DNA from: Psychrobacter piscatorii
GTDB lineage: Bacteria > Pseudomonadota > Gammaproteobacteria > Pseudomonadales > Moraxellaceae
NCBI RefSeq assembly: GCF_904846415.1
Contig: NZ_CAJHAR010000018.1
Coordinates: forward strand, 1 to 64,000
Length of the DNA: 64,000 bases
Reading direction: 5' to 3'
Shown here: positions 18,751 through 26,681 of the stretch, one piece after another
Layout of the letters: the number at the start of each line of letters is the position of its first letter
Position numbering within the stretch: the first letter of the stretch is position 1
The notes under the pieces: generated by a model
What the model was told of the DNA's origin: nothing
The model's input: only the letters and a program-made list of their open reading frames with translations
Database searches by the model: none
Program-made: the position numbers and the translations under genes

Positions 18751-19041
18751 AATGCTCTATCTATTTGTATTAATGTTCCTATAATATAGATAGGTAAGGC
18801 GTTAGTAGCCTTTTGTTCTTAGCAATTTACTTCGGTTAAAGTTTATTTGCCATAATGTAGCTTTGTGCGCAGAATGGGCGGTTCCCTAGTGAGGACTTGA
18901 ATCTTCGGCTGTGGGCTAATGGTATCAAAGTTTTAACTCGCTGAAATAGTCACAGTGTACTTCATGGTGTACTTGTCATATATATTATGTTCGTGATCGG
19001 TGCGCTATACAGACATCGAACTAGAGCTTAGGAATAAACAA
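18751..19041. other. Intergenic stretch at the left side of an AT-rich accessory patch
   Basis: No gene is seen. A direct repeat of GTGTACTT occurs at about 18955-18979 (once before and once after TCATG). Such pairs are often found near sites used by tyrosine integrases, but no integrase gene is present here. Confidence 0.3.
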
Positions 19042-19959
19042 TTAGTAATTTAGTATAATAATATCAATATGAGACATATGCTCTTTGAGTTGATTTATTT
19101 GTATGGTTGAAGTTATCTTATTCAGACGAATCTCTTTTAATTTTCCAAATGCTTGTGTGTTTTTAAAAAAATCTAAATCCTTTAAACCATTCAGTCCATT
19201 AATAGACATACTTTCAACGTGTTCAAAGCTGTTATTTTTTATCCATATATCAAATAGATCCTCTATAAGATTTTTATCTATATCGAGCCGTATAGACTTA
19301 CTAAATACAAAGCTCTTATAGCTATTTAATACTCTATACACGTCAGGCACAGATATAGGGCTGTTCATATAAGACTTTGTGATTAAAGCATTACCACTGA
19401 CTTCAAAATAGCCAACTGTGGCTAACGGTTTGGTGTATCTTATACCAACCTTTTCGTCATTATTTTTTTCGACAAGAGAGCAGTGATAAGTAAAGTTTAT
19501 TTCATTCGAATGTTCGTTATAAGAGTACATTACTCCATCATTGAGATAATTTAATAAGAATTCTTTTGGTTCATACGAAAGAGTATTCCAGTCTATTCGA
19601 TTTTCAGATATACCGTCTTCGTGAGTATATAACTCTAAGTCGCACCTACCTTCTACAAAGGTAGAAGACATACCTTGATATAGCTTATTCTTATAGAGTT
19701 GTGGTATTCCACGAGAACCGTATATGTCATCAATCTCATTACAGAACTCTGTAGAATCTATTTGGATAGGTGAAGATAGCCCCCTCTGACAAGGTGAAAC
19801 ATAAGGTTTGATAATCTCACCATTTTTAACTTCATAAGCTTCAATTTGATAATCTGGTTTATCAAAAAAGATGATGCCAGTGTATAGCTGTCCGTTCTCA
19901 TACCATTTATCGTTACTTTTATTTAACAATGTGGATTTCAATCGTTGCATATTACTCAT
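19042..19959 (-). CDS. Orphan hypothetical protein in an AT-rich patch
   Basis: I do not recognise a defined family for this 305-residue protein. It starts MSNMQRL and has WYENGQLYTG at about residues 19-28, which resembles the first strand of the YwqK/MORN-type repeats found in some toxin-antitoxin and immunity proteins. The middle part is rich in Tyr, Asn and Glu. The last 70 residues (INGLNGLKDLDFFKN, then FGKLKEIRLNKI) have a leucine spacing like a short leucine-rich repeat. The gene is clearly richer in A and T than its neighbours: the 60 bases at 19081-19140 contain 17 G or C. There is no signal peptide. It probably arrived by transfer. A role as an immunity or effector-binding protein is only a guess. 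Confidence 0.7.
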   Translation of the reverse strand: MSNMQRLKSTLLNKSNDKWYENGQLYTGIIFFDKPDYQIEAYEVKNGEIIKPYVSPCQRGLSSPIQIDSTEFCNEIDDIYGSRGIPQLYKNKLYQGMSSTFVEGRCDLELYTHEDGISENRIDWNTLSYEPKEFLLNYLNDGVMYSYNEHSNEINFTYHCSLVEKNNDEKVGIRYTKPLATVGYFEVSGNALITKSYMNSPISVPDVYRVLNSYKSFVFSKSIRLDIDKNLIEDLFDIWIKNNSFEHVESMSINGLNGLKDLDFFKNTQAFGKLKEIRLNKITSTIQINQLKEHMSHIDIIILNY

Positions 19960-20246
19960 GTTAATATTCTCTGAAAGATGAATAATTGATCGTGCCGGTA
20001 GAAGAGATAATGAATAGAGATAGTTATGTAAAGGTATACCCTAGGGGAACCATCAAAAAGGCTTCAAAAACCTATTAACAGACTACTTAAAACAGACCGC
20101 TATCATGGAACCACTTATAACAGACTAGCGAAACCAGCAGAGCTTATTAGGCTTTTCTATTGTCCAGCCTGTGAGTAACAATACTCGCAGGCTACAGTAT
20201 CAGCGATAAACAGTTCTATAAAAAGTATCGCGATTCAGTACTTTAT
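19960..20246. other. Intergenic region with possible gene remnant and strong hairpin
   Basis: An uninterrupted plus-strand frame of about 48 codons runs from 20032 to a TGA/TAA-bounded stop near 20178 but lacks an ATG; its end reads RLFYCPACE. It may be a leftover of a lost gene. A 12-base stem with loop ACAA lies at 20166-20193. Confidence 0.3.
20166..20193. other. Twelve-base hairpin with ACAA loop
   Basis: AGCCTGTGAGTA pairs with TACTCGCAGGCT, with one G-T pair, around ACAA. There is no T-run on either side, so it is not a standard terminator. It may be the end of a small RNA or a protein-binding site. Confidence 0.45.
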
Positions 20247-20714
20247 TTAAACAAACACTCGCCACAATATCCAAAATATACCTATCATCAAGACAGCGAT
20301 AACGAGTAATCGTTTTAGCCAATAAGGGAGCAAAGGTTTCTTATAGCCCAAGTCGTTTAGCTGACCATCGACACCATCTTGCAGGCTCTTAAATCCTTGG
20401 CTTTGCTTGGTGGTTTTGACACGATTTTTTACCAATGGTCCAGGCCCGTCATCGATCTCTTGCTCTCTATCGAAGCTAATGGCTTGATTGGGGATACCTT
20501 GTTTACTAGCGATGGTATTGAGCTTTTGCTGTTGTTTTACCTTTAGTGCTGTCTCGTAGGCATCAATCCTAGTTTTGGCTTCATCCATACTGATGTTTTC
20601 GTCTGCCGCCAACGTTTTGATGGCCATTACCAAGTTGTTTTTTTCGACCATCATGATGACGTCTTTTGGCAATTTTGTATTGACCGGCTTTTTGCTAGGG
20701 TCGGGGTTAAACAT
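20247..20714 (-). CDS. Tail-anchored protein with an L7/L12-like helical motif
   Basis: Function unknown. From this start it has 155 residues. I chose the ATG at 20714 because AAGGA lies five to six bases upstream; the longer frame from 20795 runs into the neighbouring terminator. Residues about 17-52 (VEKNNLVMAIKTL, then ENISMDEAKTRIDAYE) resemble the C-terminal domain of ribosomal protein L7/L12, which has the pattern 'AIK...GL.LKEAK..V'. A charged linker follows, and a single hydrophobic helix at about 134-152 (LLVIAVLMIGIFWIL) ends the protein, with a basic cluster before it, so the N-terminal part should face the cytoplasm. It lies downstream of ppa, separated by a terminator. Membrane anchor is clear; the L7/L12 likeness is my own pattern match. 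Confidence 0.72.
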   Translation of the reverse strand: MFNPDPSKKPVNTKLPKDVIMMVEKNNLVMAIKTLAADENISMDEAKTRIDAYETALKVKQQQKLNTIASKQGIPNQAISFDREQEIDDGPGPLVKNRVKTTKQSQGFKSLQDGVDGQLNDLGYKKPLLPYWLKRLLVIAVLMIGIFWILWRVFV

Positions 20715-20793
20715 GGCTGTCCTTATTACGGCGTATGCGTGTGAATGAGTAATAGGGTTCATTATAACCATTTTACACAAACGATATTCAAGC

Positions 20794-20833
20794 AAAAAAA
20801 TACCGCGATCACATTGCGATCGCGGTATTTTGG
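20794..20833 (-). terminator. Terminator of ppa
   Basis: A perfect 13-base stem, AAATACCGCGATC at 20798-20810 with GATCGCGGTATTT at 20818-20830, is followed on the minus strand by a run of seven T. It lies just after the ppa stop codon. Confidence 0.88.
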
Positions 20834-20872
20834 TATTTATCTACGATTAGCATTTATGCCAATTTTGATAAA

Positions 20873-21403
20873 TTATAGGTCTTTCCAGCGTTGGATAGAT
20901 TCTTTGATGACTTCTTTCGCTTCTGCAACATCACCCCAAGATTCAACTACAGTAGTACCTGCTTTTTTCAGGTCTTTATAGTGGCTGAAATGGAACTCTA
21001 GTTGGTTGATTAGCTGCTTTGGTAGGTCTTCTAGGCTGTTGTAAGCATTACCGGTGTCACGGTCGTCAGCAGGTACAACAACGATTTTGTCATCCACTTC
21101 GCCGTCATCAACAAACTTCATCACACCGATGACTTTTGCTTTTAGGAAGATACCAGTCGGTAGTGGCTGTTCAGTCAGTAGCAACACATCAAGCTCATCG
21201 CCATCTTCGTCAAGCGTTTGCGGGATAAAACCATAGTTACATGGCTTAGCAAAAATCTGTGGATCAATACGATCAAGCTCAAATACGGCCAATTCGCGAT
21301 TCCACTCAATTTTATGGCTGCTACCAGCTGGGATCTCTACTACTACGTTGATGATGCCGCCGTCTACGTCGCCTGCGTCCAAAATTTTATTAAAATCTGC
21401 CAT
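20873..21403 (-). CDS. ppa: Inorganic pyrophosphatase, family I
   Basis: Soluble Mg-dependent enzyme that hydrolyses pyrophosphate released by biosynthetic reactions. It has 176 residues, the normal bacterial length. Diagnostic parts are VVEIPAGSSHKIEW near the N-terminus, YGFIPQTLDEDGDELDVLLL with the metal-binding Asp cluster, and VVPADDRDTGN. I chose the ATG at 21403, which has a GGAG site seven bases upstream, rather than an in-frame Met four codons earlier. Single gene followed by a strong terminator. Confidence 0.97.
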   Translation of the reverse strand: MADFNKILDAGDVDGGIINVVVEIPAGSSHKIEWNRELAVFELDRIDPQIFAKPCNYGFIPQTLDEDGDELDVLLLTEQPLPTGIFLKAKVIGVMKFVDDGEVDDKIVVVPADDRDTGNAYNSLEDLPKQLINQLEFHFSHYKDLKKAGTTVVESWGDVAEAKEVIKESIQRWKDL

Positions 21404-21596
21404 GAAATACTCCAATTTGCTTTTGTTTTAGAGGTTTGAATGATTGATGTAGCTAGGGATACTGCAAAATTTTTGCCGCATCCGATTTGTACTGGGTGCG
21501 ATTATAACAAGTTTGGTCTAAATTTTCTCTTAATGCTTAAGTCTAAGCGTGCAAGATATTATGCAAAAAAAGATTATGCAAAAATGAACTCAAAAC

Positions 21597-22523
21597 TCAC
21601 TTTGGCGCGATGGCTCTCAATTCAATCAGTCCAGCATGACGCTTGGCGATGTTATCGATAAGTTTTTGGGTAACTATCTTGTAGCTGAGTGTATCGCTGA
21701 CTTGCTGAGTCGTTTGTGTTTCTGACTCTTTTTGCTCTGATTCTGTCTGCATGGCCACAAAATCAGACAAGCGCAACATCTGCATACCCGCATAACCGCA
21801 GGGATTGATAGCATTGAATGCTGACAAATCACAGTCTAAGTTAATTGCGATACCATGATAGCTAAAGCCATGCTTAATCTTGAAGCCTAACGACGCTATT
21901 TTTCCAAGCATAATCTTATTATCAAGAGATTTGTCATCTAGCGAGTTGCTATTAGCATTGCTACTGTCATCCGCTACAGTGGGGTCAGAATACATGTAAA
22001 CGCCAGGTGCATCACGGCGGGCATGGGCACTGATATTGTCACGACTAGATGGCGAGCTATACAGACAGTCATTGACGACGTCTTCGATCGCTTGCTCAGC
22101 ATGGGAGACCAGATGGCGCACACTCCAGCCCAAACTGTTTAAGTCAAACAACCAATAAAGGACCAGCTGTCCGTGACCATGCCAGGTTACCTGACCACCG
22201 CGGTCGGTCTTGATGATAGGCGTGTCGGTGCGCTGCAGTATATGCTCTTCTTTGCCTGCTTGTCCAAGCGTATAGACATCGTTATGGTCAACGATCCATA
22301 ACTCATCAGGCGTGCGTAGTCCTTGCTGTTTTTTTAGATCGATACGTTCGAGAGTACGTGACAGCATGGCATCGAGAGTGGGAACATAATCGGCTGCTGA
22401 CAGAGATTTACTGATCAGCGTGTCATTGAGCAGTTGTGTGTCGTTTTGCATGAGCGTGTCTGTCTTATTATTGTCTGGTTTAAAGATAGATAATGTCGAT
22501 AGGTAGTGTAGCAGTTTTGGCAT
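21597..22523 (-). CDS. lipB: Octanoyltransferase (lipoyl synthase pathway), elongated
   Basis: Transfers octanoyl from acyl carrier protein to lipoyl domains, the first step of lipoate synthesis. Family landmarks are RGGQVTWHGHGQL (residues 108-120), the catalytic Lys208 in GKIASLGFKI and the catalytic Cys242 in NPCGYAGMQML. At 308 residues it is about 95 longer than E. coli LipB. The excess is an N-terminal extension of about 45 residues and a Ser/Asn/Asp-rich insertion at about 180-205 between GVYMYSD and the Lys motif. The insertion falls in a surface loop region and should not disturb the active site. The start is uncertain: the ATG at 22523 and one at 22451 both lack a clear ribosome site. 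lipA is not next to it. Confidence 0.93.
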   Translation of the reverse strand: MPKLLHYLSTLSIFKPDNNKTDTLMQNDTQLLNDTLISKSLSAADYVPTLDAMLSRTLERIDLKKQQGLRTPDELWIVDHNDVYTLGQAGKEEHILQRTDTPIIKTDRGGQVTWHGHGQLVLYWLFDLNSLGWSVRHLVSHAEQAIEDVVNDCLYSSPSSRDNISAHARRDAPGVYMYSDPTVADDSSNANSNSLDDKSLDNKIMLGKIASLGFKIKHGFSYHGIAINLDCDLSAFNAINPCGYAGMQMLRLSDFVAMQTESEQKESETQTTQQVSDTLSYKIVTQKLIDNIAKRHAGLIELRAIAPK

Positions 22524-22839
22524 CTATCGCCCAAAGTTTATCTGCAGTCTAGCATCGGATCTGGCATGTGAGTACCAATAGAAACGCACTAGAAAAAAGT
22601 AAAACCATTTTAATATCATGGCTTTAGTAGGCGATTACAAACGCAGCAGTCAATGAAAGGTGCTGTTCATTGCACAGTTGATGCGCTACATTAAAGTATA
22701 ATGAATGGAATCTGATGAAATTGACAGTCAGGGCAGGTTATTAAAGCGCGCGTCTGACTAGAAAGACAGCGCCTATGACCCAATATAATGTAGTGACTAC
22801 ACGACATATGAGTACATGTGACTACGACAAGGAAGACAA
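22524..22839. other. Divergent upstream region of lipB and the aldehyde dehydrogenase gene
   Basis: No gene or convincing motif is seen in these 316 bases beyond the AGGAAG ribosome site that precedes the aldehyde dehydrogenase ATG at 22840. Confidence 0.35.
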
Positions 22840-24324
22840 ATGACAGATAGCAACAAACACGCCCATGAGCAGGCCCCAACCGATGCAGGTTTTGCGCTGC
22901 AGCGTATGCCTGAAGCACTGAGTACTGCAAAAACCATCGATGAGATGAAATCTCAATTCTCACGCCTACAAACATTGAGCCGTACGCGGCCGATCAATGA
23001 CTGGGGCACTCGTGAGACTCAGCTAGATAATTTAGAAGTGATGCTAAGCGACAATCAAGAAAGCTTTGCAAAAGCAATCAGCGCAGACTTTGGGTATCGT
23101 AGCCAATCAGAGACTCAGTTTGCCGAGCTGTTTCCGAGCTTCACAGGTATCAGTCACGCCAAAAAACACGGCAAAAAGTGGATGAAAGCACATCGCGCGC
23201 CTATTTCAGCGTTGTATATGCCAGCTCACAATGAGATTCAGCCGCAGCCATTGGGTGTGGTCGGCATTATGGTGCCGTGGAACTATCCACTGTTTTTGGC
23301 GATTGGTCCGATGATTGATGCAATCACCGCGGGCAACCGAATCATGGTCAAAATGAGCGAAGCTGCGCCGCAGTTTGCTCAGACATTCGCTGATGCCATT
23401 TCTCGTTATTTTTCGCCAGATATGATCTGTGTGGTACTGGGCGAGGTTGATATTGCTGCCGCCTTTAGTGAGTTGCCATTTGACCACTTGTTATACACGG
23501 GTTCGACTGCTGTAGGCAAAAAGGTGATGGCTGCCGCCGCGCCTAACTTAACACCAGTGACGCTTGAGCTTGGCGGTAAGTCACCAGTGATTGTATTGGA
23601 TGATGCCAATCTAGAGTCGGTGGTCAACCGTGTCATGATGGGCAAAACACTAAATGCAGGTCAGACTTGTATTGCCCCAGATTATGTATTGATTCAGCGT
23701 CAATATCATGACCAGTTTATCCATTTGGCAAAAGAGTGGATGGCCAAGCACTATCCCAATATCGAAAACAATCCAGACTATTCACGCATTATCAATGGTG
23801 AGCAGTTTAAACGGGTTAAGGGCTACTTAGACGCGCTAACAGGTGATGAGATACACGCACTTACTGCGGTTGAGCCCAATATAGAAACGCGTCTGATGCC
23901 ACCTGTGATTGTGAGCGAGCCTGCGCCTGATAGCGATCTGATGCAAAATGAGATTTTTGCTCCGATTTTGCCGCTGATGCATTATGAGACACTCGACGAT
24001 GCAATTTATTTTGTGAACTCGCGTCCACGGCCACTAGCGCTATATGTCTTTAGTGACAGCTATAATAGCGTCGAAAACGTGCGTAACAACACGGTCTCTG
24101 GTGGTCTATGTATTAATGAAGTGATCATGCATGTCGCCCAGCATGACTTACCGTTTGGTGGGGTCGGTGACTCTGGTACGGGCGCATACCATGGCAAAGC
24201 GGGCTTTGAGCGCTTGAGCCATATGAAACCTATCTTTGTACAGACCAAGCTAAATGGTCTCAATTTCTTATTGCCGCCTTATGGTGGACTGTTTAAAAAG
24301 GCGATGGCACTGTTTTTGAAATAG
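22840..24324 (+). CDS. Aldehyde dehydrogenase, coniferyl-aldehyde dehydrogenase type
   Basis: NAD(P)-dependent oxidation of an aldehyde to its acid in the cytoplasm. It has 494 residues and full ALDH architecture: cofactor motif PWNYPLFLAIGPM, GSTAVGKKVM, the ELGGKSP segment with the general base Glu, and GQTCIAPDYV with the catalytic Cys. The short N-terminal region and the LPFGGVGDSGTGAYHG block place it with the coniferyl-aldehyde or fatty-aldehyde dehydrogenases rather than with betaine aldehyde dehydrogenases. It has a good ribosome site and its own terminator. The aldehyde used is not certain; long-chain or aromatic aldehydes are both possible for this class. Confidence 0.9.
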   Translation: MTDSNKHAHEQAPTDAGFALQRMPEALSTAKTIDEMKSQFSRLQTLSRTRPINDWGTRETQLDNLEVMLSDNQESFAKAISADFGYRSQSETQFAELFPSFTGISHAKKHGKKWMKAHRAPISALYMPAHNEIQPQPLGVVGIMVPWNYPLFLAIGPMIDAITAGNRIMVKMSEAAPQFAQTFADAISRYFSPDMICVVLGEVDIAAAFSELPFDHLLYTGSTAVGKKVMAAAAPNLTPVTLELGGKSPVIVLDDANLESVVNRVMMGKTLNAGQTCIAPDYVLIQRQYHDQFIHLAKEWMAKHYPNIENNPDYSRIINGEQFKRVKGYLDALTGDEIHALTAVEPNIETRLMPPVIVSEPAPDSDLMQNEIFAPILPLMHYETLDDAIYFVNSRPRPLALYVFSDSYNSVENVRNNTVSGGLCINEVIMHVAQHDLPFGGVGDSGTGAYHGKAGFERLSHMKPIFVQTKLNGLNFLLPPYGGLFKKAMALFLK

Positions 24325-24400
24325 TTGCCCTATGGGAGTTATTCAAAAATTGATTTTGAACTCTCTTCATTTGATACCGTAATCTATAGTACCTATATCT

Positions 24401-24432
24401 ATAGCATCTATCAAAATAGGTGCTATTTTTTT
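24401..24432 (+). terminator. Terminator of the aldehyde dehydrogenase gene
   Basis: ATAGCATCTAT and ATAGGTGCTAT pair fully (one G-T pair) around CAAA and run into seven T. The rest of 24433-24685 is the upstream region of the ABC transporter operon, with no clear operator. Confidence 0.8.
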
Positions 24433-24685
24433 GTCCCAAAATCAAAGGTTAGCATTGGAAAAAGATTTATTAATGATAGCGTTTATATCTGCATGGCCTG
24501 AGGTTTAACCATCTCAGCAATCGATAAATAAGCATTTGTCATTACTCCTATAAGTCGCTACACTTTGTAGTAAGTCTAAACAACAGTAGATGATTCATAG
24601 ATGTTGTGAATCAACATGGTATCGTGAAATTCTGTGGTTTTGATGCTTCTTTCATGCCAGTAAAAAACGATAAATAGGACAGAAC

Positions 24686-26617
24686 ATGCGCCAATGGATT
24701 GCATTAAGCTTACTGTGTATGAGCGCGCTGTTGCTGCCTGTATCAGCATCCGCAGCTTGTCAGTCACCGATCAAGTTTGGCGCACTGACGTGGGAGAGCG
24801 GACAGTTTACCTCTGGGGTGCTTAAGTATATTGCTGAAGAAGGTTATGGCTGTACGGTAGAAGAAGTACCAGGAGCAGGGCCTGCGCTTGAGACCGCATT
24901 GTCTCAAAACGATATTCAGATCATCGGTGAGCAGTGGATTGGACGCTCACCAATCATGGAAGATGCCATCGAGCAGAACAAAGTGGCCGTCATTGGCGAT
25001 ACGCTCAAAGGCGGTGCGACCCAAGGCTGGTATGTCCCAAAATACGTGTTGGAAGAAAACCCAGGGCTACGTCGTTATCAAGACCTGCCAAAATATGCTC
25101 AGCTATTCAAAGACACTGAAGATCCGAGCAAATCTCGCTTTATGAATTGTCCCTCTGGCTGGACCTGTGAGATTTTTAATACGCGTCTGCTAAAAAATAC
25201 AGGGCTTGGTAGTATCTTTAACAATGCTCACCCCGGTACGGGCGCTGCGCTCGATGCCGAAATCGCCTCTGCTTTTGAGCAGCACAAGCCGCTATTGTTT
25301 TATTACTGGCAGCCTACGGGCCTAATGGCAAAGTATGACTTTGCTGCTTTGGAGTTTCCCCCTCATAAAGATGCCTGCTGGCAAGACCTATTACTCGCTG
25401 ACGGTACATCTGATTGTGTATCTGGTTTTCCAGTATCGCCTCTCGGTATTGCCGTATCTACCCCATTTATCGAATCCAACCCTGAGCTAGCAGAGGTCTT
25501 CAAAAAGGTACAGTTTACGCCTGATGAGCTGAACGGCGCTATCTTGGAAATGAGTGAGAGTAAGCGTAGTGGCGATGAGCAGGCGTTGGCGTTTTTGCGT
25601 GATAACCCAAATGTTTGGAAAGAATGGTTGTCTGAAGACGCTGCCACTAATCTTGCGACTAAGCTAGGCATTAGCTTAAACGGTGCTGTTATCAGTGCTG
25701 ATCCAGCTACCTATAATAGTGATCAGTCAGCACTCTCATCCAGCTTCCCTTCGTGGTCGCTTGAGACTCCGCTCAACAATGCCTTATCAAGCGTCGTCCA
25801 AAACTATGGAGACGTATTTCGCACTATTAGCACGGTGACACTTACTTACTTGCTGTTACCCATTGAGCGATTATTAACGGTTATTCCGCCTTGGCTCATT
25901 ATCGCGCTTGTGACGGTGCTTGCTTGGTTTGGTGTACGCAAGATTTGGTTCGCGCTGGCATGCGGTGCAGGGCTGTTTTTGATTGGTGCTTTTGGGTTAT
26001 GGGGCGCGCTGATTGATACCTTGGCGTTACTCATCGTATCCGTACTGGTCACGGTGGTGATCGGTATTCCTATCGGTATTGCTATGTCGGGTAGCAAGCT
26101 GCTGCGAAAAATTGTGACGCCAGTCCTCGATGTGATGCAGACGATGCCAAGCTTTGTGTATCTCATCCCCGTGCTGATGCTGTTTGGTATTGGTAAAGTG
26201 CCTGCACTCTTTGCAACGGTTATCTATGCGCTGCCACCACTGATTCGCCTGACGACGTTGGGTATCACGCAAGTCAATCACGAAATGGTCGAAGCAGGAC
26301 GCTCTTTTGGTAGTACGCATTTACAGCTACTTATTTGGATTAAATTACCACAAGCACTGCCTAGTATCATGGCAGGTATTAACCAAGCGGTGATGATGTC
26401 GCTTGCCATGGTGGTACTGGCGTCGATGATTGGTGCCCCGGGCCTTGGTGAAGATGTATTGCAATCTATCCAAACGCTCAATATCGGGCAAGGCTTACAA
26501 GCAGGTACGGCTATCGTTATCGTTGCCATTATAATTGACCGCATCACTCAAGCCTTTGGTCAAGGGAAGCGCGCTCGTCAAAAAACAATCAAAGCAGGCA
26601 GGCGTCCGATTGGGTAA
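24686..26617 (+). CDS. Glycine betaine/proline-type ABC transporter, fused substrate-binding and permease protein
   Basis: Imports a quaternary amine such as glycine betaine or carnitine. The 643-residue protein joins two usually separate subunits. A signal segment (about 1-23, ending VSASA) is followed by an OpuAC/ProX binding domain to about 330 with the Trp-bearing patches ALTWESGQFTSG, GEQWIGRS and YYWQPTGL that form the ligand box. After a linker, membrane helices from about 385 to 620 form the ProW-type permease, with the coupling segment EAGRSFGSTHLQLLIWIKLP. The binding domain is at the N-terminus; in the well-known OpuA of lactic acid bacteria it is at the C-terminus. AGGA lies six bases before the ATG. 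It forms an operon with the ATPase gene 64 bases downstream. Exact substrate is inferred. Confidence 0.93.
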   Translation: MRQWIALSLLCMSALLLPVSASAACQSPIKFGALTWESGQFTSGVLKYIAEEGYGCTVEEVPGAGPALETALSQNDIQIIGEQWIGRSPIMEDAIEQNKVAVIGDTLKGGATQGWYVPKYVLEENPGLRRYQDLPKYAQLFKDTEDPSKSRFMNCPSGWTCEIFNTRLLKNTGLGSIFNNAHPGTGAALDAEIASAFEQHKPLLFYYWQPTGLMAKYDFAALEFPPHKDACWQDLLLADGTSDCVSGFPVSPLGIAVSTPFIESNPELAEVFKKVQFTPDELNGAILEMSESKRSGDEQALAFLRDNPNVWKEWLSEDAATNLATKLGISLNGAVISADPATYNSDQSALSSSFPSWSLETPLNNALSSVVQNYGDVFRTISTVTLTYLLLPIERLLTVIPPWLIIALVTVLAWFGVRKIWFALACGAGLFLIGAFGLWGALIDTLALLIVSVLVTVVIGIPIGIAMSGSKLLRKIVTPVLDVMQTMPSFVYLIPVLMLFGIGKVPALFATVIYALPPLIRLTTLGITQVNHEMVEAGRSFGSTHLQLLIWIKLPQALPSIMAGINQAVMMSLAMVVLASMIGAPGLGEDVLQSIQTLNIGQGLQAGTAIVIVAIIIDRITQAFGQGKRARQKTIKAGRRPIG

Positions 26618-26681
26618 TAATGCGTCTAGTAGTCAATGAATAAAGCCAGCGTAAAAAATCAAGCAAATAGCGAGAGTCACG

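Noticed and set aside
18836..18950. Stretch that on first reading resembled a tRNA T-arm (ACTTGAATC on one strand)
   Set aside because: I could not fold an acceptor stem, D-arm or anticodon arm around it on either strand.
22840..24324. Betaine aldehyde dehydrogenase linked to osmoprotection
   Set aside because: The ALDH belongs by motif to the coniferyl/fatty-aldehyde group, and no choline dehydrogenase or BetI-type regulator is adjacent.
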